From a virus, in the IMG/VR virus record IMGVR_UViG_3300025809_000123, positions 1 to 23,974 of that record: a stretch of DNA of 23,974 nt. The stretch is one strand, 5' to 3'. The number at the start of each line of letters is the position of its first letter. The first letter of the stretch is position 1. The position numbers were made by a program, and so were the translations under genes. Shown in pieces: positions 16,974-23,974 of the stretch. The notes beneath the pieces are model-generated. The model did not search any database, was not told the DNA's origin, and saw only the letters and a list, made by a program, of their open reading frames with translations.

Positions 16974-17300
16974 TTATGAACAGCAATTATTATTAATAGT
17001 AGTTATTTGATTATTTATATCAATTATTTGAGCTTTCATTGCTGCAATTTCTTGAGTGTTTTTAACTTGTTGAACTTGTAATGCACAAAGAAGAGCATCT
17101 ATTTTTGATAATGCTACATTTAATGTGTCGCAAGCTTCTATATTTGTACATGGAGTTGTAGGCCCATCATACACAACTGTGCTTGACAAAGGTCCATTTG
17201 TTCCACATGAGTTAGTACAAGAGTTACAATTTGATGTACATCCACAAGGGCTATTTAAAACTACATCAGTGCAGCAAGGGTTTACAGGTAAGTGTGCCAT
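16974..17300 (-). CDS. Small Cys-rich protein with C-terminal coiled coil
   Basis: 108 residues. The N-terminal third is packed with cysteines (CC at 9-10, then CGC, CNSC and a further Cys within residues 19-32). The middle, VVYDGPTTPCTNIEACDTL, is followed by a heptad-patterned stretch from about residue 64 to 103 (LSKIDALLCALQ, then EIAAMKAQIIDINNQITTI) that should form a short, probably trimeric, coiled coil, closing with NNNCCS. The arrangement resembles a small trimeric fibre or fibre-assembly piece. Its Cys-rich start and Y-x-G...D-x-L segment resemble the first 40 residues of the collar protein encoded just upstream (12 bases away), so both may dock by the same means. No signal peptide is visible. 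Function unknown. Confidence 0.75.
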   Translation of the reverse strand: MAHLPVNPCCTDVVLNSPCGCTSNCNSCTNSCGTNGPLSSTVVYDGPTTPCTNIEACDTLNVALSKIDALLCALQVQQVKNTQEIAAMKAQIIDINNQITTINNNCCS

Positions 17301-17312
17301 TTTGTTTTTATT

Positions 17313-18473
17313 TTAAGGTATGTAAATTATATAATATGCTCCGTATCCAGGTTGCCAGTTAGCATGATCTTGCCCACCTCCTGTATTTGCTAGTGATACA
17401 CCAACATTTAAAGTTTGAGTAACTTCACTTGTTAATCCATTTGTAGCTGGAGATGATGTTCCTCTCATTGCGTATCCTAAATTACCACCAGTTGAATAAC
17501 CTTGTCTTATTTGTTGGTCAGTTTGAACTGGATCTTGAGTGTTAGCAGTACCTAATGACACTACCTTGTGAGTATGACTTGCTGGAGAAAGACTAGAAGT
17601 TACAGTTGAAACATGTGTATGTGGAGGTATTTGAGATGATTCTAACGTTACTCTATATGCTCCACTAGTAGTACCTAAACTCCATTCTGGAACTTCTCCA
17701 AGGACTGGAACTACAGCTGGATCAAGAGCACCGCCTCCAGGCATTCCTGTTGTAGATGCTACAACAACTCTTCCTCTAAGATCTGGAGTTCCATTAGCAC
17801 CATTACATAAAAATATTCTATCCCATTCACCTATACCAGCACCTGATCCATCAAAGTTACCTAAGCTTCCAAAATATGGTGTAGCAGAAAAGGGAACCAT
17901 TCTATTGTTAATTAAAGTTTGAGTTGGATTATTATTTATGTAGTTTTCAATATATGTATTTATATCTGAAATTGCAACAAAAGTGTTATTTACATATGTT
18001 ATAAAGTTATTTAGATTCTGTTGCACTTCACAAACTTTATCAATTACAGCTTGTATTACAGCTTGTGTATCAGTACTTGTATTAACTGTAGGGTCATCAG
18101 TAATACCTGGAACACTAAGACATCCTAGTATATATGGATCAGTAGGTACTTCTTCTTGGATAACACCTATTGTTTCTTCAATTTGACACAATGATTCAAT
18201 TATGGCCTTTAAATAATTATTTAAAGATAATGGATTACAGTCATCTAAGTTAGCCTGTACTGTAGGACATATTGCAGCTGATGGAACTATAGGAAATACT
18301 CCTGTTCCATCAAGTGTTGAACTTAAATAGGTTATTAAAGCCTGCTCTACAAATGATAGAGAGTCTCCATTTTTTATTCCTAAGACAGGGACATCTACCC
18401 CTGTATATTTAACGCATTTGTCTGAGCATACTTCAGTACATCCGTTATAGCAATTTGAGCAATTATTTGACAT
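17313..18473 (-). CDS. Tail-collar-domain fibre protein
   Basis: 386 residues. Residues 1-25 are Cys-rich (C5, C8, C12, C16, C20). Residues 60-190 are largely helical, with several Asn-rich stretches that could be coiled coil (QQNLNNFITYVNNTF, DINTYIENYINNN). The C-terminal half is a typical phage tail-collar/microcystin-dependent-protein domain: LCNGANGTPDLRGR (222-235), IPPHTHV (282-288), ASHTHK (298-303), and the closing HANWQPGYGAYYIIYIP (370-386), close to the usual HxNxQP...YII ending. Collar domains sit at fibre tips or shafts, and His residues there can bind metal. It lies 14 bases after the protease gene and 12 before the Cys-rich coiled-coil gene. Likely role: distal receptor-binding fibre or its tip. 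Confidence 0.85.
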   Translation of the reverse strand: MSNNCSNCYNGCTEVCSDKCVKYTGVDVPVLGIKNGDSLSFVEQALITYLSSTLDGTGVFPIVPSAAICPTVQANLDDCNPLSLNNYLKAIIESLCQIEETIGVIQEEVPTDPYILGCLSVPGITDDPTVNTSTDTQAVIQAVIDKVCEVQQNLNNFITYVNNTFVAISDINTYIENYINNNPTQTLINNRMVPFSATPYFGSLGNFDGSGAGIGEWDRIFLCNGANGTPDLRGRVVVASTTGMPGGGALDPAVVPVLGEVPEWSLGTTSGAYRVTLESSQIPPHTHVSTVTSSLSPASHTHKVVSLGTANTQDPVQTDQQIRQGYSTGGNLGYAMRGTSSPATNGLTSEVTQTLNVGVSLANTGGGQDHANWQPGYGAYYIIYIP

Positions 18474-18487
18474 GATATTTTATATTT

Positions 18488-19885
18488 TTAAGGTGTTGGT
18501 ATACAAGGGTTATTTAATGTATTAGTTAATCCTGCTTGGTAATGTAACTTACCGTTACAGAGTTTAGTTCTTTGGTCACTTCCTCCAGTTTCTGTTACAT
18601 ACTGTATAGTATCTTTTCTAACAGTGGATTGATTTGCAGCTGCAGCATCCCACCATTGAACTCCTAGCTGTTCAGCAATTCTATCTATTCTACAAAGATA
18701 AAAAATTGTACTACATGAGTTTTGACCTGGTGTACCAAAGCAACATGGGTTACCAGCATACTCTGGAGGCATCATTCCCATACTGCAACTACCAGCAAAA
18801 AGTAGGCCTATTAATTTCTTAACACCATTGAATTCAGCATATACAGCAGACCCTGAATCACCTTGAAGTCCTGGATTTAAACATCCTGGTTGTTGAGAGG
18901 ATGGTGTAGTATCGTCTGGTCGAATTACAGAAATGATATCATTGTAGTCTACAGGCCCAAGAGCAGTACCTACATTTGGTAAATTTATTGATCCTGTATA
19001 TACTCTTAGGTGTCCACATACTCCTTTACCTCTAGCTCCTGAAGTTCTTCCTGATGTCCAAATTTCTGGATTTGTATTATATATATCATCTAATTCAGCT
19101 GTTGTAGCAAACGGAGGATTTTGATTAGTTATTACATCTTCAAGACCTATAGGTTGCCATGATGCATATTGTTGTGACGAAGGTACACTTTCAGTCTCAA
19201 TATCTTGAAAGTTTACAGAATATATTGCAGCATCCACTTGATTAACAAACCCTGTACTAGCTAAGTGAATTGGAGCATATCTTAAACTTATTCCTACTTC
19301 ATTAACAGGTTGAGTATAACCACCAGCTGCTTCTGTAGCTTGATATACTCTATTTACTGGATCATAATCGTTTTCTACAGTAAGGGCAGCTAAGTTTCTA
19401 TCGCTTGTGTATGTAGGATTTTCTATAGTTACGTGATTATTAGTAAGTGCTACTATAGCTCCTGATGCTACATCTTGTACAAATGTTCCTAATGTACCAA
19501 CACTTGGATAGTTATTAGTACTAGCCATTGTTATTCCTCCTCTTAAAGGTCTAGTAAATTGTCTGTTAGTAAATTGTCCAGAGCTAGATCCATTCCATCC
19601 TCCACAATCAGAACATGTAGCAAATAGTTGAACTGGAGATTGTTGTATTATATCTATCTTAATAACTTTATCACCTATGGTAATTTCACTTGGTATAATT
19701 TCTTCAGAAGACAACTCTTCAATTGGTTTCTTTTCAGTAACTCCAATTACAATAGCATCATCTCCTGTAACTTTACCAGCAGAAACTTTTTCACCTATTC
19801 CAACAGAAGCAATAATAGTATTACCTTTTGCAAAGGTCTTTGCTATATGATCTATTTTATCTTTTATTTCTTTTGTTACTTTCAT
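18488..19885 (-). CDS. Chymotrypsin-fold (trypsin-like) serine protease
   Basis: 465 residues. The catalytic triad is readable: ALTNNH (H151), NQVDAAIYSV (D218) and GLQGDSGSAVY (S344). Spacing of 67 and 126 residues fits a chymotrypsin-fold enzyme with insertions. The N-terminal 80 residues (SVGIGEKVSAGKVTGDDAIVIGV in part, then KKPIEELSSEEIIPSEI) form a pre-domain of the kind I recall before bacterial trypsin-like peptidases with a GVG...IP pattern. Cysteines are frequent (C91, C94, C290, C335, C367, C381/C382, C391, C398), suggesting disulphides or metal. No signal peptide or transmembrane segment is seen, so the enzyme is probably virion-borne or acts in the host cytoplasm. It lies 3 bases after the 953-residue gene and 14 before the collar gene. 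Likely substrates: tail proteins themselves or host surface proteins (inference). Confidence 0.88.
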   Translation of the reverse strand: MKVTKEIKDKIDHIAKTFAKGNTIIASVGIGEKVSAGKVTGDDAIVIGVTEKKPIEELSSEEIIPSEITIGDKVIKIDIIQQSPVQLFATCSDCGGWNGSSSGQFTNRQFTRPLRGGITMASTNNYPSVGTLGTFVQDVASGAIVALTNNHVTIENPTYTSDRNLAALTVENDYDPVNRVYQATEAAGGYTQPVNEVGISLRYAPIHLASTGFVNQVDAAIYSVNFQDIETESVPSSQQYASWQPIGLEDVITNQNPPFATTAELDDIYNTNPEIWTSGRTSGARGKGVCGHLRVYTGSINLPNVGTALGPVDYNDIISVIRPDDTTPSSQQPGCLNPGLQGDSGSAVYAEFNGVKKLIGLLFAGSCSMGMMPPEYAGNPCCFGTPGQNSCSTIFYLCRIDRIAEQLGVQWWDAAAANQSTVRKDTIQYVTETGGSDQRTKLCNGKLHYQAGLTNTLNNPCIPTP

Positions 19886-19888
19886 ATT

Positions 19889-22750
19889 CTATTGATTTAT
19901 TTCTGATTCAAACCATGTCCAAATTGTCTTAGGTCCTGATGGGTTAGGAGTAGTACTACTAGTTGTTGTGGTTGGTGATGGGCCAAATGATGTAATACCA
20001 TCACTAACTCTACATATAGGAGTGGAAGCAAAGTCATCTGGTGACCTAGATGGTAGACCCATTTCCACAGGCACATCTGCTGGATCTAGTTGTGTCCACT
20101 GTAAAGTTTCTAAATCAAATCTCCAAACTCCTGCAAGCTCTGGCGAAACTGTACTATTATCACTACTAGCTATGTAAATACCTCCATCATATATACCCAA
20201 TGATGCAGTTCCTCTTACACCTGCTGGTAAGTTCACAACTCCATCTAGTGCATTTGTTGTATAATCAAATTGTAATAAGTATGCTGGATTACTATTATCT
20301 GGCTGTAATGGTGGAACATAACCTACAGCTATTATCTTATTTGGAGTGCCATCTGTTTTAAATGTCAATACTAAATCTCCTTGAAGCACATATCCGTGAT
20401 TTACTCCTACATCTATTTTAACACTGTAAGATAATGTTGTTCCTGAAAGCTCCCACTCTAATATTTGACTTACAGCAGTTGGAAAAGGTTGACTAAAATT
20501 TTGAAGCCAAATTCCTAAGAATTTAGTGTCAGTCACTGCTTCCATGATGAAACCAAAACTTCTTACATCACCTACTGGATAATCAATAAATTGTCCATCG
20601 AATGTAGTGTCTGAAGGAATTCCATTTATATCTGTGTATCCATATCTTGCTAAACTTTTAACACCTGTAACAAATGATGGAACATCTACAATAATGTAGT
20701 TTTCACTTAATGCAAAGTTAGGTGAATTTGTTGCAGTGTTTGATGGTAACAATATTTCTTGTTGAGTGTTTGTGTTTACATCCCAAGCAAAGTATTTTTT
20801 AAATGAATTTTGTCCAGGTAAACATCTTCCTGGATTAGCAAGACAACTATTACCAGCTGAGTCTGTAGAGTAAACTAATCTACAATTTAGAGGTGGTACA
20901 GCACATCCTAAAAATAATTTTCCACCAGTTGGCGCATTACCATATATAGTCATAGATGTATAGTTAGCAAGACTAGTAACTTTAAACTCCCCATCCCCAG
21001 AATTGTTTACAACAGGATTACCAGGCAAATTAGGATTTACCATCCCACCCCATAGTTTATTACCATCAACTTGAACTAAACATCCGTCATTTATAGAAAG
21101 TGTTGGAGTTCCACCATTAGTTTCTACATAATATACATCTCCAGCTGTACCATCTGCACTACTATTTAGAACACTAGCTCTAATTGGAATATCATTAACT
21201 GCTACAGGGAAATCAATTGTAATACTAAAGTCAAAACCTTGAACAGCTAAAAGTACATTTTCTCCCTCAGAATCAGGTGATGTAAGTCCACTACATCCTA
21301 AGAAACCACCATCTGTATTGCTTACAAACCAAGCACCTAAGTCATTGGATAAACTTGCTGTACACGTCATTCCAAAGTAAGTAAATGTCTGAGGCCCTAG
21401 GTAATTATTATTAGAACTATCATACAAACCATCAAATAGGTTAGGGAAATAAGTAAGACCACAATTAGGGTCAGGATCACCTGATATAAAATTAATGTTA
21501 GAACAGCTTGTAGCTGAACTTAACCAGTCATTTGAACTATTTACAAAAATATTGGATGTTAAGTTGTTAGGAATTGATTGATTTACTGTGTATACCTCTA
21601 AAGTTTCTGGTTGTAAAATTTGTGCTAATCCATTTACACCCCAGAAAGGTACATCTTTAGCTCCATTATAACTTTCTGAAAATTCTGGCAATCCATAATC
21701 TTGAAGTAATATTTTAGGTATAACCTGATTGTTTATACTAAATTCAGGACTAGATGGAGTTACAGGAAATACGACTAAATAATTACCTACTGCATATTGC
21801 TGACCCTCTCCACTAGGAGTAAGATCAACTCTATATCCTAATATAAGTTGTCCTGAATTTGTATAAGTAAGATTACTCAACTTACCTGTATTGCTTGCTG
21901 GAGTAGCTGCCCACTTAGAAGATATATCATTTGAGGAAATTGTAATGTTTCCTACAGTTGCAATACTAAATTCAGAAAGATAAATTGAACCAGTACCACC
22001 AGTACCTTCTGATGGTGCTGGAGCATATTCATTACCTGTTCCAACAATAAGTGTATTATTATCTATTGCAGTCATAGCCCATACAGAAGTTCCTCCCAGA
22101 TTATGTGCATAAGTCTGTCCCATAGGAACTGTTATCTCTCTTACATAAGTTAATGTAGGAGCATTTGGTGTAGTTCCATCTATGTCCCACTCTCTAATGT
22201 ATACCTTATCATCATTATCATTTGTTGGATTAGAACCTTGATCAACTATACTAGCTAACCATAGTTTATCTTCTGTAGCACAAATAGGTCTTTCAATACC
22301 CACTGTCTCAGTAAAGTCATTGGGAACTAATACAGTTGTACTTGTGTTAGTATTAAAGTTATATACAGCTACACTTCCTGAATTACCACCATCAGTAGAC
22401 CATAAACACGGTATACCAAATGGATCTGGGAAATAAGTTGTTGAAGTAGTTGTAGTTGAAGAACTAGATGTAGTTGTTGTAGTTGTAATATTACAAAGTA
22501 TCTCTCCAGCAAAATCACAATTTGGTGTAGCACAAGTGTAAATATCTGTTTCAGTATTTAAACAAAGACCACTTAAGTCATCTAATCTAACAACAGTAGT
22601 TCCTGCAGGTGCATTAACCTGAAATCCAGCTAATAAAGCTGCTTTAGATATGCCTTGTGCAAACGGTGTAGCAAAATTAGTTGCGTCAGAATATAGGTCA
22701 AAAGGACCTGTTTCATTACCTGCAAAACTTAATGTTATTATTATTGTCAT
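19889..22750 (-). CDS. 953-residue modular tail protein: GPF module, Thr linker, two propeller-like halves
   Basis: Residues 1-72 are the recurrent module (NETGPFDLYSDATNF, GISKAALLAGF, PAGTTVVRL). A Thr/Ser linker follows (about 89-105). From 115 a propeller-like region begins, CLWSTDGGNSG then VYNFNTNTSTTVLVPND, with blades such as KLWLAS, IREWDID (185-191) and NNTLIVG. A different beta-rich, Cys-containing part lies between about 440 and 620. A second propeller-like half starts near 622 with CRLVYSTDSAGNSC and WDVNTNTQQEILLPSN, clearly parallel to the first, and includes ILEWELSG. A short Thr/Ser linker (TTTTSSTTPNPSG) precedes the C-terminal WTWFESEINQ. IREWDID...NNTLIVG recurs in the muzzle protein as IKEWDID...DTTLIAI. 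No catalytic motif was found. Likely a fibre or spike component binding carbohydrate or protein (inference). The stop is TAG. Confidence 0.8.
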   Translation of the reverse strand: MTIIITLSFAGNETGPFDLYSDATNFATPFAQGISKAALLAGFQVNAPAGTTVVRLDDLSGLCLNTETDIYTCATPNCDFAGEILCNITTTTTTSSSSTTTTSTTYFPDPFGIPCLWSTDGGNSGSVAVYNFNTNTSTTVLVPNDFTETVGIERPICATEDKLWLASIVDQGSNPTNDNDDKVYIREWDIDGTTPNAPTLTYVREITVPMGQTYAHNLGGTSVWAMTAIDNNTLIVGTGNEYAPAPSEGTGGTGSIYLSEFSIATVGNITISSNDISSKWAATPASNTGKLSNLTYTNSGQLILGYRVDLTPSGEGQQYAVGNYLVVFPVTPSSPEFSINNQVIPKILLQDYGLPEFSESYNGAKDVPFWGVNGLAQILQPETLEVYTVNQSIPNNLTSNIFVNSSNDWLSSATSCSNINFISGDPDPNCGLTYFPNLFDGLYDSSNNNYLGPQTFTYFGMTCTASLSNDLGAWFVSNTDGGFLGCSGLTSPDSEGENVLLAVQGFDFSITIDFPVAVNDIPIRASVLNSSADGTAGDVYYVETNGGTPTLSINDGCLVQVDGNKLWGGMVNPNLPGNPVVNNSGDGEFKVTSLANYTSMTIYGNAPTGGKLFLGCAVPPLNCRLVYSTDSAGNSCLANPGRCLPGQNSFKKYFAWDVNTNTQQEILLPSNTATNSPNFALSENYIIVDVPSFVTGVKSLARYGYTDINGIPSDTTFDGQFIDYPVGDVRSFGFIMEAVTDTKFLGIWLQNFSQPFPTAVSQILEWELSGTTLSYSVKIDVGVNHGYVLQGDLVLTFKTDGTPNKIIAVGYVPPLQPDNSNPAYLLQFDYTTNALDGVVNLPAGVRGTASLGIYDGGIYIASSDNSTVSPELAGVWRFDLETLQWTQLDPADVPVEMGLPSRSPDDFASTPICRVSDGITSFGPSPTTTTSSTTPNPSGPKTIWTWFESEINQ
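22438..22493 (-). repeat. Triplet tract encoding the Thr/Ser linker of the 953-residue protein
   Basis: About 16 Thr/Ser codons in a row, the same composition as the linkers in the 370-residue and muzzle-type genes, placed between the N-terminal module and the first propeller-like half. Confidence 0.7.
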
Positions 22751-22774
22751 CTCTATCTATAATTTTTGATTTTA

Positions 22775-23974
22775 CTAAACTCCATATCCAAAGGCTATTA
22801 ATGCATTTCTTATTTCATCATACCAGTATTGTTCTGGGTTAGCAGGACTATTATCTAGATCTGCTGACCATGCAAATCTTGCAGGACTTGCGCTTGGGAA
22901 GAATTGTACATTATCTACAGGACCATATGCACTAGCAGGTTTTTCTGCAGGTTGGTTAGGTTGTCCTGCATTAAAGCTTGTAAGAACATCTGCACCATTA
23001 ATTCCTGCATTAAGAAGCCCAGTAGGTGAAACTAAAGGTTTTATTGTTGAGAAAGTATATGTGGATGTAGCTTCTGGATGGAAAAACTTAGCTCTATATA
23101 TATTAGTGTTTCCTGCTGCAGCTTCTATATCTGTAACAAAATCTCTTAGATTTCCTATATCCTCTTTTATTCTTGCGTTTGTTTGAACCTCTCTAGTTTC
23201 CCATGCGTTTCCTGTATTAAAGTCACCATCCATATTATATCCTGTTCCTGATTCATCACCAAAGGCCATAATTACTAAACTATCTGCATTAGGGAAATAT
23301 CCTGCTCCATCTATAGTGCCTCCTAATCCTTTATTTGAAAGCATTTGAATTTGTCTTTCTTCACCACTATGACACCAGTATACACGAGCTTCAAACTCAT
23401 CACTACCATTAGTAGCTCTATCTGTATTTCCACTTGCTTCAGTTCCTCCTGTTGCATAGAAATCTTGAAGTAAGTTTCTAAGATTACTTGTATTTGCATA
23501 ATCAGCAGATTTCTGAGCATCTGTTAGATTAAAAGTTACAACACCACTAGATCCAATGTCTGCAGTTAATGCAACAGAGATTCCACCACTATCCAAAAGA
23601 TCAAAAGTAGGTTGATTAGTAGAAGGATCAAATCCTGAAAATTCAACAAAAGTTCCTGCAGGTATTGAAGGGTGTATAGCTTCCATACCATCTACAATAC
23701 ATAAAAATGCTTTACTTGCTGTATCACCGATACCACCTTGCTGTTCAGTAACTCTAATATTTGCATTAGTAGATGAAACTAAACTAATCTTCTCTTGCCC
23801 TACTGATTGAGTTCCTGAGACTGTAGATTTTACACCTGTAACACTAGCTATCTGTGCTGTTACTGCTATTGTATCATCCATAGAACCTGAAGTATCACTC
23901 CAGAAAGTAAAGTATGAGTTCCCTGTAACTGGTATATCTGGATCAGGAGCAACACAGTCTCCTGCTGCAGTAAC
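22775..23974 (-). CDS. VWA-domain protein with MIDAS motif (5' end beyond window)
   Basis: The frame is open through base 23974, so the ATG at 23881 is internal and not the start: it is the Met of the motif DTSGSM. The visible 399 residues begin VTAAGDCVAPDPDIP and run into SYFTFWSDTSGSM, a hydrophobic strand followed by a perfect MIDAS DxSxS (D27, S29, S31 of the fragment). Further VWA-like landmarks are LRNLLQDFYATGG (about 165-177) and IMAFGDES (about 235-242; D240 candidate metal residue). An insert of about 100 residues between the MIDAS and the LRNLL helix is Gly/Ser/Thr-rich and beta-like. VWA domains bind proteins through a divalent metal and are common in adhesins. It precedes the 953-residue gene by 24 bases. 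Likely a virion-surface adhesion protein (inference). The stop is TAG. Confidence 0.85.
   Translation of the reverse strand, partial: VTAAGDCVAPDPDIPVTGNSYFTFWSDTSGSMDDTIAVTAQIASVTGVKSTVSGTQSVGQEKISLVSSTNANIRVTEQQGGIGDTASKAFLCIVDGMEAIHPSIPAGTFVEFSGFDPSTNQPTFDLLDSGGISVALTADIGSSGVVTFNLTDAQKSADYANTSNLRNLLQDFYATGGTEASGNTDRATNGSDEFEARVYWCHSGEERQIQMLSNKGLGGTIDGAGYFPNADSLVIMAFGDESGTGYNMDGDFNTGNAWETREVQTNARIKEDIGNLRDFVTDIEAAAGNTNIYRAKFFHPEATSTYTFSTIKPLVSPTGLLNAGINGADVLTSFNAGQPNQPAEKPASAYGPVDNVQFFPSASPARFAWSADLDNSPANPEQYWYDEIRNALIAFGYGV

Noticed and set aside
16972-16986. Start of module copy 3 at 16986 (MLFIIMTV)
   Set aside because: It would overlap the upstream stop and disrupt alignment with five paralogues; the ATG at 16971 is 2 bases after that stop and fits.
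1-23974. Alternative genetic code with TAG reassigned, as in some crAss-like phages
   Set aside because: TAG ends the VWA and 953-residue genes at sensible places, and no frame needs read-through to be complete.
1-23974. tRNA or rRNA genes, insertion sequences, BACON domain
   Set aside because: No cloverleaf, transposase, terminal inverted repeats or BACON-like repeats could be recognised on either strand.

Overview
This AT-rich window is almost wall-to-wall coding, and every supportable gene is on the minus strand, so the transcribed order runs from base 23974 down to base 1. It looks like the tail/virion-structure region of a crAss-like phage (order Crassvirales type) infecting a Bacteroidota host, probably an aquatic lineage. 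The reasons are: (i) a run of adjacent genes that reads like the crAss-like neck and tail set (two ring/connector-type proteins flanking an HU/IHF-like small protein, then a very long tail 'stabilization'/muzzle protein); (ii) A-rich leaders with no Shine-Dalgarno sequence before nearly every start; (iii) Thr-rich linkers and small recurring modules of the kind found in uncultured aquatic phages. Family calls rest on recognised sequence patterns and not on a database search.

Upstream unit (23974 to 15132): a VWA-domain protein cut by the window edge, a 953-residue protein with two propeller-like halves, a chymotrypsin-fold serine protease with a visible H/D/S triad, a tail-collar protein, a Cys-rich coiled-coil protein, and four genes built on one small module (three stand-alone copies and one fused to Thr/Ser-rich linkers). 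It ends at a clear intrinsic terminator at 15062-15096. I read it as a tail-fibre/adhesin and surface-decoration cassette.

Downstream unit (14958 to 1): a calcineurin-like metallophosphoesterase, ring-type protein, IHF-like protein, second ring-type protein, the 2188-residue muzzle-type protein, a 291-residue protein that looks like the missing C-terminal domain of that muzzle, and a giant protein (at least 1351 residues, open at base 1) with two HExxH metalloprotease-like domains. Genes are 2-12 bases apart or overlap as TAATG, so this is one operon. It is preceded by a 173-base gap holding the terminator and a perfect 10-bp inverted repeat.

The most interesting points are the apparent split of the muzzle into two genes around inserted Thr-linked modules, a roughly 70-residue module used six times, the duplicated zincin in the giant protein, and the joint presence of VWA, trypsin-like and zincin domains in one phage structural region. 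There is no gene-free stretch over 300 bases, and no tRNA, CRISPR array or insertion sequence was seen.
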